A DNA stretch of 64,000 nt, from assembly GCA_030522415.1 (NCBI GenBank), contig CM060106.1, positions 61,249,512 to 61,313,511 of the forward strand, in the 5' to 3' direction. A model generated the notes under the pieces. It was not told the DNA's origin and ran no database searches. It saw nothing but the letters and a program-made list of their open reading frames with translations. Below are positions 32,037 to 43,065 of this stretch, in pieces. Every line of letters starts with the position of its first letter. Position 1 is the first letter of the stretch. This DNA comes from Channallabes apus (lineage: Eukaryota > Chordata > Actinopteri > Siluriformes > Clariidae). The position numbers and the translations under genes were made by a program.

Positions 32037-33335
32037 TCTCTCTCTCTCTCTCTCTCTCGATTCGGTTTAGGTAGACCTTGTCATGCATTTGCTAATTTCA
32101 TTCCCAGACTTATCTGGCGTATCTGATACTAAACGGTAGAGACGCGTCAAAAAGCGCTCAGAAATGTTCACCACATACGCAGCAAAATCCAGGTGGGTTA
32201 CTCTAGAAATCTATAGTGTGTGTGTGTGTTATCACTTCTATAGTTATTTCAGCACTACAGGTGGAAACGTATCAGTGATCTCTCCAATATCAGTGGGAAA
32301 GACGAGCGTGTGGCGCGCGCACACGACCTGCTTTAAAAAGTCTTTAGAGGTAAGGACAGGCAAAGAGAAAGAGAGGGAGAGAGGTGTGAGACAGTTTTTA
32401 TTTATAAAGCATGATGTAGCTACTCGACATTTGAAAAGAACATACTCTCCAAAATTTGCATCCACTATATTTTATACTTTGGAATAATTTTATATGTAAA
32501 ATAAAAAGCTAAAAAAAACCTATACAACTTTGGATGGTGTATCATATTGCAGTTAGTGAGTTTACAGTTTGAGCATCCTGTTCTGCACACACTGTGCTCG
32601 GAAACAGACGGAAATTCTTTTGTTCCGAGGTTCGTTTCGTTTAGAAGAGATAAAATCAGAGTCAAGTGTTTGCAAGTGAAGAGGATGGAGGTCAGACGAG
32701 CCTTAAGTGTCTTACACCATCTAAACACTCTCTATTACTCGTCAACAAGAAGCACGCAGATAACAATCAGCATCAACAGACTCGAGCAGAAGTGCATATT
32801 CAGACAGGGATTTTTTTCTCCATCCTCGGTGGCTTTTTTTGTTCCCCAGGGACGCAGGATAATCCCCCTCCCTGTAAAACCCGCACAGTTTATTAATGCA
32901 TGGGGACGATCATAATGCGCAAATGAATAAAATATACCAGTCAATGGGGCAGATTAATCGATGTTGATATTTAAATTTATTTAAAAGGATTGCAGCGCGC
33001 GCTTTGGTGAGGTCCTGCAGTCCTTTCTCTGAATTTTATTTAATGATTTTTGCTCTTATGCTAAAACAATTACAGTATGAGTCACGTGTTCTACATATAT
33101 TCAAATATCAGTTTGAAGGGGATAAAATGAAAGTTGCAGCTAATTTGTGAAATTATTTATCTAGTCAGATAATATATCAGTTATTCAGTCCTGAGTACTT
33201 AATCCACCCAATATGCGGTGTTTTGGAGACGATGGGTTTGAGAAAAACGCACACACTATATCTGTTCACTATACCAGAAACAAACAATAAACATTTTTTT
33301 AAAAATGATTTATTATAAGGACATCGTAAATTTTA
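31425..33335. other. Intergenic sequence downstream of gsx1
   Basis: No transposon or gene recognised. Microsatellites CT/CA/CT lie at 31986-32057. Complex stretches 32100-32340 and 32530-32940 may be regulatory. Open frames there have no known domain. Confidence 0.45.
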
Positions 33336-33339
33336 TAGT

Positions 33340-34620
33340 ACAAGATTGTTTATTAATTGTTGCGCGCGTTTGGAATCTCCACGTAAACGAGCATGTTCCC
33401 CCCCAAAAACGCATCGAGCCCTCTGTTCATTATATAGCGTTAAAACTTTATTTAATTTATTGAAATGGGATTTAAACGGTATTTACTCCTCTGGCAATTT
33501 ATCATCAGCCCTCGGTGACAACAATGAGCCCGCTGAGGACGTTTAGGAGCTAAATTATTCCAGTTATTGTGCCTTTGGCCATGCTGGGGCCGCTCTTGTA
33601 AACTCTCCTTTAATTCTTCACTTAAACATTTTTAACCAAACTCCAATATTTGCATTTGTTAAGATATGGGATTAGACCATTTTGTTAATTGCACTATAGA
33701 GTCCCGTTTTGCTCCGTGCGTCCTTTTATCCGTCCAGCAGCCCCCGGCTCGGCTATGCGCCTGGCAAAGGGAGCGGGGCGGGAGGGGGAGCTTAATATAA
33801 GCCTGCTGCTCAAAATGCTCAATTTATTTATTCTTAATTTTGTGCCGATCAATTCATTGAAGGCAAAAGAAGGAGGCTACAGTGTAGTTTCTAAGAGAAG
33901 AAAGGCGAATTGTTGACGTGACCCTCGAGTCAACAGGGCTCCCATCTAGCAGACTCGGCCCTCGCCTTTCTTTCCAACTAAATTTTTCATTTACGGCTTT
34001 TCTTAGACTCGTCTCTTATCTATCGGATTTAAAAGAGCAGCTTGTAACAAATCAGTCTGCCCGATTTACAAGAGCATTAAAAGGAAAGAAAAGAAAGGAG
34101 GCAGGGCCCGTCAGTACCTGAGTCTGGTAGACGGTGCAGCTGATGCGATGGGGTTTTGAAAATGGCGCACGAAACAAAATACTTGAATCCTGGCAAAAAA
34201 AGGAGCCTTTGTACGTTTCTTTAGAAATCAAGCAATTCTGCATGACAAAGGACAATTAATAAGCCGTCTTTTCACGACCAGCAGCTGGTTTCCCCGTCAA
34301 GGAAAGTAAGTTGGGGGAGAGAAAAAAAAATAATTCAGGCTGAATGCGCGCAAAAAGGCCCCTTTGCGCGCGGAGCAGCTACCCAAGGTGACCCATTTGG
34401 CACAGTTAAAATAAGCAGGCCGAGGCAAAAGCGAGGGAACTGTCAAAAACATTTAAGCTGGAATATCTTGAAATTGCAAATCCCTTTATGTGGAGGGACG
34501 CCGTCCATGTGGGTTGGACGCACAATGGAGGTGGTTGAAGTTGGAGAGGCTTTTTGGAGACGCACACGTGGCCTCTCAATGAGAGCCGCCTGCAACTCGC
34601 GTGGCAACTCACACTATGCT
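33340..34620. promoter_or_regulatory. Candidate downstream enhancer region of gsx1
   Basis: About 1.3 kb of complex, transposon-free sequence 2-3 kb past the gsx1 poly(A) signal. It holds ATTA/TAAT cores, a GGATTA-type site near 33670, an E-box CAGCTG near 34282 and CACGTG near 34565. Open frames here lack start context and domains. The density of unique sequence between simple repeats resembles developmental conserved elements. The function is inferred. Confidence 0.35.
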
Positions 34621-34624
34621 CGTT

Positions 34625-35185
34625 TCAGACATGCCTGAAACTTTATTTTTATTTACACTTCACTAAAAACTTAAGCTTTATATCATGATGTGTGTGTGTG
34701 TGTGTGTGTGTGCGCGTGCGTGTTTAATAAAACAAGTTTTTAAAAATAGTAATTTAATGGAAACGAGATGACACTGTTTACAGTTTAAACAAAAATGGAA
34801 ACTTTATTATTATTATTTTTTAGGAAAATCTAATCAAACATGTTATGATTTAAAGTATTATGTTAAAAAAAATACATTTAACTTAATTAAATCAAGAAGA
34901 TGCCTGTGATGAAATTTCTAAGTTACTTTGCTGAAATTGATGAGATGCTCACAGTGTTTCATTTTAAACAAGACAGATCTGATTCCGTGTGTGTTTTTAA
35001 AAATAGGTTTATTCTGATTAATGTGCTTAAACCCTTAAACATGGTGCAGGAATGGTGTTTTGGCACGGGTATCTCCGACATTTAGGGCTTGATCTTCTTT
35101 TCCATCATGCACAAATACCTTACATTGTTTTAAAAGATAGCTTTAGATGTAAAATGTATAGCTTGGAATTTGTAGTGTGTCAAGT
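34625..35185. other. Intergenic AT-rich sequence
   Basis: A short GT/GC run at 34690-34723; otherwise no feature recognised. Confidence 0.5.
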
Positions 35186-35189
35186 TCAC

Positions 35190-35625
35190 GGAGAAGTTTG
35201 CTTTTTGCTTCATTTCCACACCAGAGAGCGTGACGCGTTTCAGGAGGAGCGGCCGCTGGCGCTAATGACCGGCTGGAGTTGGGAGCGAAACGCGCGGCCT
35301 GTGAGGTGGGTTTTGTGGTAATAAACAGGATTTTGTCACGGGTTGGGCGAATTGCTTTCTAAGCCCGTTTTAGCGGTGGGAAACCTGTTAAAGAGTGCCG
35401 TGTCGCTGCTGTTTAATACGATCCCCTTTCCATCTCAGTAAGTTGGGTGTGGAGAAGAGAAGCCTCCTTTCAGCCCTGATTGTGGAGACGCATCCAGTCA
35501 GGAAATCCATCCCGACAGGGTGGAGGCATCGATCATGACCTTGTAAAAGAAAAGTGCATCTCCACCCCCGGATACTGCACCAACACACCAACCCCGATAT
35601 TTCTTTAAACACTGGGTTACAAAAA
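35190..35625. promoter_or_regulatory. Candidate conserved non-coding block downstream of gsx1
   Basis: A GC-richer complex block with GCTAATGACC and GTGGTAATAAAC motifs, set between AT-rich sequence and the 16-bp repeat array. No coding domain is seen in either direction. Confidence 0.28.
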
Positions 35626-35689
35626 ACATAAATGGATTAAACTCTGCATGCTTGACGGGATGTAACGATCTAATGCCATTCCAACTGCG

Positions 35690-36865
35690 CAGTCATTTAA
35701 ATAAACCTGAGCAGAGATCAGCTGTAGTGCCACAAACATTAAGATTTATCCTGCAGCAGGAATACATCACCCCTGTATTACTACTGTAAATTTAAACAAT
35801 ATCTGGTTTATATGATGACAGGTTTAAATTATTCCCGTTATAAATGATCACAGGTTTATATAAAACAGATTATATAATCCAAGTTTGTAATGGTGTCATG
35901 TTTCTATAATCACATGTTTAAATGATCACAACTTTAAATTATCTAGGATTCAAATGATCAATTTTTTAAAGGATCAGATAAATGATTACTGGTTTAAATA
36001 ATCCAGGTTTTAATAATCACATGTTCAAATTATCTCAGGTTTAAATAATTAAAGCTTTAAATAATGGCAACTTTAAGTGATGTAATTTTTACATAATCCC
36101 AAATTTAAATAATTACAGTTTTAAATAATCCCAGTTTAAACAATCCCATCTTTAAATAATATCAGGATTAAATGATCACAGCTTTCAATAATGATCCACA
36201 TTAAATATCTGAGGTTTAAATCACCCCAGGCTTAAATGACCACAGACTTAAATAATAAAGGTTATAATGATCACAGCATTATATGGCCTCAGGTTTAAAT
36301 CATCAAAGGTTTAAATGATCACAGGTTTAAACAATCCAGTGCCACCAGACTATATACGTATCCTGATATTCAGTGATAAATGGTCACAAAGGTGTTTAGG
36401 TACTGCATATAATGTCCAAGATCACAGTTCCATGCACATTTATCCTGGTATAATTATCCTCGATAGTCATTTAAATAAAACTGAGCAGAGATTCAATAAA
36501 ACAATACATCTGTATCACCCCTGTATTACTACTGTAAATTTAAATAATATCTGGTTTCTATGATCAGAAGTTTAAATTATCACCACTTTAAATGATCCCT
36601 AATTTAAAAGTTCACAGTCTTAAATGATCACAGTTTTATGTGATCCAGATTTTAGTATTCCATGTTTGTAATCACATGTTTGAGTGATCACTGCTTTAAA
36701 TGATCTCAGATTTATATGATCAAACCTTTAAAGGATCAGCTATAAATTATCTCTGGTTTAAATAATCCAGGTTTTAATGATCACATGTTAAAATGACCTC
36801 AGGTTTAAATAATGCAAACTTTAAGTGATGTAATTGTTAAATTATCCCAGGTTAAGCTCAGATCA
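35690..36865. repeat. Duplicated array of a degenerate 16-bp TTTAAAT/TGATCA unit
   Basis: Bases 35800-36340 and 36535-36860 are tandem arrays of a degenerate unit close to gtttaaatgatcacag, with a clear 16-base step (for example 35905-35955). Both arrays are preceded by the same non-array leader: gtcatttaaataaacctgag with catcacccctgtattactac at 35691-35790, and its counterpart at 36463-36535. The later parts also correspond (taaataatccaggttttaat, aactttaagtgatgtaat). The whole is therefore a roughly 770-bp unit present twice. Confidence 0.85.
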
Positions 36866-36961
36866 ATTCTATAGCACCATTAGACTGTACAGGAGATCTG
36901 GCACAATTACAAGGAGTAACAGGCAGATTTAAGCTAGTTTAATTACATATTAAAGATTATA

Positions 36962-37082
36962 TAAACTCACTCACTCATCATCTATATGGCTTTATCCTGC
37001 ATTTAGGGTCGCGGGGGCTTGGAGCCTAACCCAGGAGGCTTAGGGTATGACGCGGGGTACACCCTGGAGTGCCAATCCATAT
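36962..37082 (-). mobile_element. tRNA-derived SINE, 3' fragment
   Basis: atatggctttatcctgcatt, gggtcgcgggggcttggagc and gtacaccctggagtgccaat match the 3' half of the SINE at 19250 on the minus strand; the head is missing. Confidence 0.75.
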
Positions 37083-37085
37083 ACA

Positions 37086-37206
37086 GACATAATATAATAT
37101 AATATATATATAATATAATATAATATAATATAATATAATATAATATAATATAATATAATATAATATAATATAATATAATACAATATAATATAATATAATA
37201 TAATAG
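37086..37206. repeat. TAATA pentanucleotide array
   Basis: About 120 bases of TAATA units with a short ATATAT interruption near 37104, grown next to the SINE fragment. Confidence 0.95.
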
Positions 37207-37209
37207 ACA

Positions 37210-38250
37210 CTACCACAAATATGCATTTTAAAACTGTTCTTATTCTATAATGTCTCAAGCACATGCATGTTTGCACTCCTGGTTTAATTATATTGTTTCA
37301 AACTATTCAGGTTTAAATCACTATAATTATAGAATATATAAAGGTCAAGTTTTATTAGAATTTTTTTTTTCAGTTTCATTTATAACAAAGTTGTGTAGGT
37401 TTAAATATTCAGTAACAAATGTGTACAGGTTTAATTATATATTGCCTAAAAATTATGCATGTTTATTCTAGATTAAATTGGTATAATTCCATAACATGTT
37501 GAGTAAACTGCTCATATCCAGCAAACAGACTGTGTGTAATATAAAAAAATATAAATAACTTGTGATGTTCATGTAGCTGCACGTCCATGTGGAATAAACT
37601 ATATGTATATAATTATATATACACTGGCAAAGATATTTAGGCTCAGTTTGGCTTTGGCTTAAGCAATGTAGTAAGGCTATCCAGTAACCTGGACTAATTA
37701 TGCAGAAGGGCAAGATTATGATTAAGCACTTATAATAGCTCATGCAGATAGCCTGGATTTATTATATAATACTATACATGTGCAGAAAACATTAACATCC
37801 ACATAAAAAAGGGGAAAATGTGAAATAATACCTAGTTTATAAATGTTTATTTTAAAACCCTGGGATAAAGGCTTGCTTCTGTAAATAATGCATGTTTAAT
37901 CCGTGTTGATTCTTTAATATTATGTTAGCAGGATATATGAGATGCAGAGCTCAGAAAAAAAGCACTGAGAATTTTAAGAATTTTATTCAGTCCTATTTTA
38001 ACTCCATGTCAAATCTGAATCTGAGGTAGAGAGAGAAGACAGTCAGACAGACAAACAGACAGAGGATGTGCAGCACCTGCAGGGTCGAGAGTCTGAGGAA
38101 TAATGAACTCTGTGTCTCTCAGAAGTGTTAGGTTTAGTAAAGAAGTGGGCCTAACTCCTTCCTGAAGCTCTGCAGCAGCCAGTGTTTGAGCTGTGTATGT
38201 TCTAAATTCCCTCCTCGATTGATTTTTGAACACAGTTAAACAATTCGTAT
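37210..38250. other. AT-rich intergenic sequence
   Basis: Scattered aggtttaaat motifs (for example 37310-37320, 37398-37406, 37426-37434) echo the 16-bp array further left. No gene recognised. Confidence 0.45.
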
Positions 38251-38254
38251 CACC

Positions 38255-38450
38255 TCTGAACCCTTCAACCATTGAAGTCTTTCTGAAGTGATCACGTGCG
38301 CTTGGCTGCTGTTAAATAGGCCTCCGTCACATTTCACTATGGGAATTAGTCATGAGCTGCGGAGATGCCCAAACTGTCGTGGCCTCTTTTCAGCACGCCA
38401 CATTCATTATTCCCAGTTTAGTGTCGAGGTGTGAGACCCCTGTCTCTCTC
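38255..38450. promoter_or_regulatory. Candidate non-coding block between simple-repeat fields
   Basis: Complex sequence containing TGATCACGTGCGC, GGAATTAGTCATGAGC and CATTCATTATTCCC. It stands out from the AT-rich and TCTTA-rich flanks. Possible regulatory element, at low confidence. Confidence 0.22.
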
Positions 38451-38544
38451 TCTGTCTCTGTCTGATAGCCTTTTTACATGCACATCATAACCAGAAGCAA
38501 TTCTTTATTTAAAAAATGACAAATCTTTTAATCTAATTTAGTCA

Positions 38545-39075
38545 AGATTAATCTTTGTCTTATCTTATAATGTGTTGTCTTATAGTGTCTTGCATTATCT
38601 ATTCTATTTTTGCCTGTCTCCTCTTATCTTGACATATGATATACTGTCTCATCTTACCTTTTCTAATATTTATGTTATCTTGTTTTATCCTGGCTTGTCT
38701 TATAATGTCTTAATTGTCTTATCATGCATTGTTTTTTTTCATGCATTGTCCTGTTTAGTTTAACCTTTTCTTTTTTGTTTTGTTTAATCTTACCCTGTCT
38801 TACATTATGCTGAATTGCTGTAAGTAATTTAAGTGTGATTATATTTAAATGGCAGTAAGGCTAGGTATCTTGTCCCATCCTATCTTGCCTTGTCTTTTTT
38901 GTTTTATTTTCTCTTTATATATTTTAGCTTATCTTGTCTTATCTGTCTATTCAAATCTGACCTTATACTGTTTAGACTTGTCTTTTCCTCTCGTCATCAT
39001 GAGGAATCATATATTGCTTTTCAATAATTTGTTGTCTTTTCTCTTCTTTCATTTATTTTATTTTATCTTACCTAA
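38545..39075. repeat. Degenerate TCTTA/TGTCTTAT-rich array
   Basis: About 500 bases dominated by cttatcttg, gtcttata and tgtcttat words at roughly 5- or 10-base spacing, strongly strand-asymmetric in pyrimidines. Derived frames are hydrophobic artefacts. Confidence 0.65.
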
Positions 39076-39297
39076 TATACATATACATAAGATAAGGTAT
39101 CAAAATATTGTCATTTATAAAGCAACTCTAGAAAAAAACGATTGTCACTACATCTGCATACTATTTAAGATGAAGCTCCCTATTCAGCTTCCTCATAATA
39201 TCCTCTTATTTTGATGACTTTATTTTATTCAAATCTGGGCAGAAGACGTCTTTTAAAATTCTTACAACATTCTGGGCACAACATCTGGCCACTAACA

Positions 39298-39310
39298 ACA
39301 CACACACACA

Positions 39311-39354
<44 letters not shown>
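39298..39354. repeat. CA microsatellite
   Basis: CA run with one TA interruption. Confidence 0.95.
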
Positions 39355-39357
<3 letters not shown>

Positions 39358-39882
39358 AGCTGGAAACTCATCTGCACTGTCCAACTTGTGATTAAAGCCA
39401 AAATAATCAACATTTTGAATAATTTCAATGTTTTACAAAAATTCATTTGCACACAATTTTTTATTTGTGCAATTTAACTTTTGCTGCTTTTACATTCTGA
39501 TCCAACACTCAGGATAATGGAGACAGTGTTGTTTCCACACTTAATTGCTGGAATTAGCAGGGATCACCCAATACAATTTCAGTATGCTAGTGTAACAAAA
39601 ACAACACTAATCCTACATTCGTGTCCAGCTTATTAAATCATACTGATTTATTATGATGTCAATTTAAAGATTTAATCAGATACCTGAAGATGATCCGAGG
39701 GTCTCTGTCACATCCACTGCAGCCTCTGATGCTGTACTTCATAGAACACTAAATTAAATGCCCTGAGTCTCATAGCATGGGAACGGATCTGCAGCGCCAT
39801 CTGGTGGCTGATATTCAAGTTTCACGATTTAAAGGCGTTTTATTGGCATGGCAAATATTTACATTCGTCTTGCCAACGTTTA

Positions 39883-40069
39883 TGTTATATCTTTAAGATA
39901 TTGTACGGAGTGTGTGTATTTAAATATAGGACACAGAGACCGTTTAGCGTGACTGCTCTCTTTTTACTGTTTTATCACAACCGACTTTTCAGTACACTTC
40001 CGGGGTCAACATAACACGGTGCATACTGGGAGATGTAGTTAAATAATAACATTAACGAAATACATAACA
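39883..40069 (-). repeat. 3' LTR of the gypsy element
   Basis: 187 bp, TGTTAT...ATAACA on the + strand, identical to 47737-47923. The left flank ends in GTTTA, the target duplication. Confidence 0.95.
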
Positions 40070-40083
40070 TCTCCTCCCCTCTT
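40070..40083 (-). promoter_or_regulatory. Polypurine tract of the gypsy element
   Basis: On the minus strand AAGAGGGGAGGAGA directly abuts the 3' LTR, the expected plus-strand primer site. Confidence 0.8.
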
Positions 40084-40322
40084 ACTTTTAAAGTCAAAAA
40101 AATTAATTTCACATTAACCATCATTTGTAGCATGAATGTATAACACGTTTCACCTTACATTCTGTAAACAAACAAATCTTTTTTTTTTTTTTTTTGAACA
40201 TTCAGTCTCCTTAAATGTCTTATGTATGAACATCACTTATTCCTGGGATTGAGGGTAGACTACCTCAAACCATAGCTTACCCTTAGAGGGTTATTCTGCC
40301 CCGACCATAAGGGTAGCTCCTA

Positions 40323-41303
40323 CTAAGTAGAATCCAAGAAACGCTGAGGTGGACGCCGCTCCCTTACTGGATATCGGCAGCCTACTTGGTTCCCGTTTCC
40401 TGTCAAAACCACGGGTGACGATAGTTCCTTGGTAACTGGGGAATTTGGGGTCTTGATAGCATCAGTGGTGGAGGTCACAAAAGCTGAGGAGCTGTCACAT
40501 ACTTGATCAGCAATCTCAGTCTTTTCAGGGAGGCCAGTGCCTGCACTAGCTCCCCTCAGCAACTGATCAGTATGTCTCCTCCAGAGAAGGTTTCCAGCAG
40601 TTCTAACCTTATACGACACAGGACCAGTCTGAGTCTCCACGGTAGCTGGTACCCATTTCGGACCACTTGCATAGTTCCGGGCCAGCACTGGTGATCCTGT
40701 CAAGAAGCTTCTGTCTTTGGCTCGTAGTTTCCGTCGCTGTACCTGGTTTTTCTGTTGTTGCAGAACAGTTTCTTTGAGGGTTGCAGGCTTAAGCAGCTCG
40801 AAACTTGTCCTGAGCTCTCGGTTGAACAACAAATAAGCTGGTGACAGTTTGGTACTTGCGTGAGGAGTACTACGATAGGACAGCAAAAAGTTATGAAGTC
40901 TTTGATGAATTGTGCCTTGTCCGATTGAAGCTTTCAAAGCATGTTTCATGGTCTGGACAAACCTTTCAGCTAACCCATTTGTTGAAGGATGGTAGGGAGA
41001 TGACTTGATATGCTGCACCCCGTTTGCTAGTAGAAATGTGGCCATCTCATGTGCGATAAATTGCGGGCCATTGTCTGACACAAACTGCACTGGTGGTCCA
41101 AATCTACTGAATATTTCTCCCAACTTCTCAATAGTCTTTTCAGCTGAGGTAGATTTCATGATAGCCACTTCTGGCCACTTACTGTGTGCATCAATGACGA
41201 CTAACAGCATTTTGTCCTCCACTGGCCCTGCAAAATCAGCATGAATGCGATGCCATGGTTTCTCCGGATATTCCCATGGGTGCAGCAGTGCCAGTTGTGG
41301 TAC
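40323..41303 (-). pseudogene. gypsy integrase catalytic and C-terminal part, separated from pol
   Basis: The integrase core resumes after the 1.76-kb insertion: VIDAHSKWPE (first Asp), FVSDNGPQF (second Asp) and NGLAERFVQ (catalytic Glu), a DD-E triad. A C-terminal region follows with FNRELRTSFELL and a basic tail ending ERRPPQRFL. There is no chromodomain. The first ATG (41222) is internal; coding similarity extends to 41303 (LALLHPWEYPEKPWH). It would have been continuous with 43066 before the insertion. Confidence 0.88.
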
Positions 41304-41307
41304 ATTT

Positions 41308-43065
41308 CGTATGCTCTGTGTCGTGGCAAATTTGTTGTGAACTATGTAAATTTTCCAAACAAAATCAATAACTACTCAAGTACTGAAATAGCAAAAGAGT
41401 TTATTGCAACCAAAAGTAAATGGACGGCACTGGACTAGCCAGACAAAAGACGAACAGATAAAAACTGCAAGATTTCTCTCCTTTCCTCCTTCACTTCCCT
41501 AATTTTACAGGGTTTATATACCTTCACTTAACAATTACATCATTGTTTGCTCCTTCTTAAGTCACGAAACCTTTTTAATATTCATGAGATGTGAGCTAAT
41601 TCTATTCTGATCAGATTGATGTGGCACCTCCCAATTGCATAATTTTTCCTCTCATCTCATATTTATTCATGTCTGGGCAGGCCTAAGACGTTAGAAGGTC
41701 TTACGTTCTCCTTTTTTGGAGAAAGTTTGGTTTATTCCTTTTTTTCTTGACCAGACTATTGACCACCGTTGGTAACTTGGGTTTTTGTGGAAGCCGCAAT
41801 CTTTCAAAATCTTCCTCATCAAGATGTGTAAGTATTATAATTTTGGTTGTTCTTATCATAGTTAATTTTATCTAATTTGTCTTTAACTGTCCATTATGTA
41901 TTTACTTGTATAGAGATTATTTATCTATTAGTACTTTAATATATTCTGGTTATTCATTTTGATTATACATTAAATCTCTTTATATAACTAAATGATTATT
42001 TTAATGATTTTGAACATATATATCAATTAGTATACTTTTGTTTAATTTACTTAATTATTATAGGATAGATATTAAGATTAATGATTAATTAAATCAGCTT
42101 AAATCAGTTCATTGATTAGGTTTGTTAATATTTATTTTTCATTTACCTACTACTATTGCTATACTATGGTTAGTTTAAGACAATCACATTAATCAGATTA
42201 TTGGTATGATTATTTATATTGCTAGTTCTTAGATCCTATACTACTAAAATCAATAATGTAAATAATGTAATGTTTCTTTTAATAAGTGCAGAGTGCATTT
42301 TTTTTTTTTCCAGATTTACTAAACCCATGTTTACTAAATTCTCTTTAATTTTGTTTAATTCTAGCTCGCAGGCAGCGTTCTTCTCGCTCATCCTCTCATC
42401 TGAGATTCCTTCTGGGAGCAGGTGGTTACACCTTCCCTTACCCACACCGAACCACCACAATTTGCATGTGGTTAGAACTCTGACGGGCCTACCTCTGAGG
42501 ATGGTATTGCTGAAAATTACTGATTAATTAGATTTTTTCTTTATAACAAATATGATTTATGCTGTTTTTCTGCTTCTTAAAAGCAGAAGTCTGGCTTTTT
42601 TTCACTTTGTGTCCCAATTAAAACAGAACCGAAAGTTTATTTTTATAATGTTTATCAATGCTTGCATTTTCTGTATTTTTTCCTCCAATAAAGTTCCTTA
42701 ATTTCTTGCACTCTGTGTGTACGGGTTGTTCTTGGGTCACACTTTGCATACTTTTTCTTTAATTATCATTAAAACAAACATTATCATAAACCACGTAGAT
42801 ATTACGAGTAGATATTATTAGTACATAATGATAAAATGTTAGTAAATATTATTGATATTATTTTTTCTTTAGTTTTCTTGTCTGTTACCTATCCCATGCC
42901 TCCTGCCTGCGTGTTTTCTCACTTCCTCAATTTGTCGTGCAGGCGCCTTTTCTGTTTTTGTAGCGAGTTGGATCAAGGCCTCTTAGACAGAGGCCTTCTG
43001 GGTGTTTACAGAGGCCTTCTGGGTATTTGGTACCTTACACTTGACTACAATTACAATTCAATAAA
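41308..43065. mobile_element. Unclassified 1.76-kb insertion in gypsy integrase
   Basis: Integrase coding sequence stops at 41304-41307 (ATTT) and resumes at 43066 (ATTTTT), giving a 4-base ATTT duplication around a 1758-bp insert. The insert has no transposase or RT frame and is very AT-rich at 41820-42380. On the minus strand it has TATATAAA near 41515 and AATAAA near 41400; on the + strand it has AATAAA near 42690. The promoter-then-poly(A) order on the minus strand is LTR-like, but the ends are not TG...CA. The class is undetermined. Confidence 0.6.

Noticed and set aside
35690..36865. CRISPR-like array
   Set aside because: Units are 16 bases, diverged and contiguous without unique spacers; the genome is vertebrate.
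37026..37276. Ile-Leu-Tyr-Tyr repeat protein
   Set aside because: Translation of the TAATA array next to a SINE fragment.
41308..43065. Confident call as a solo retroviral LTR
   Set aside because: Promoter and poly(A) motifs are suggestive, but the ends do not read TG...CA and no related internal region is in the window.
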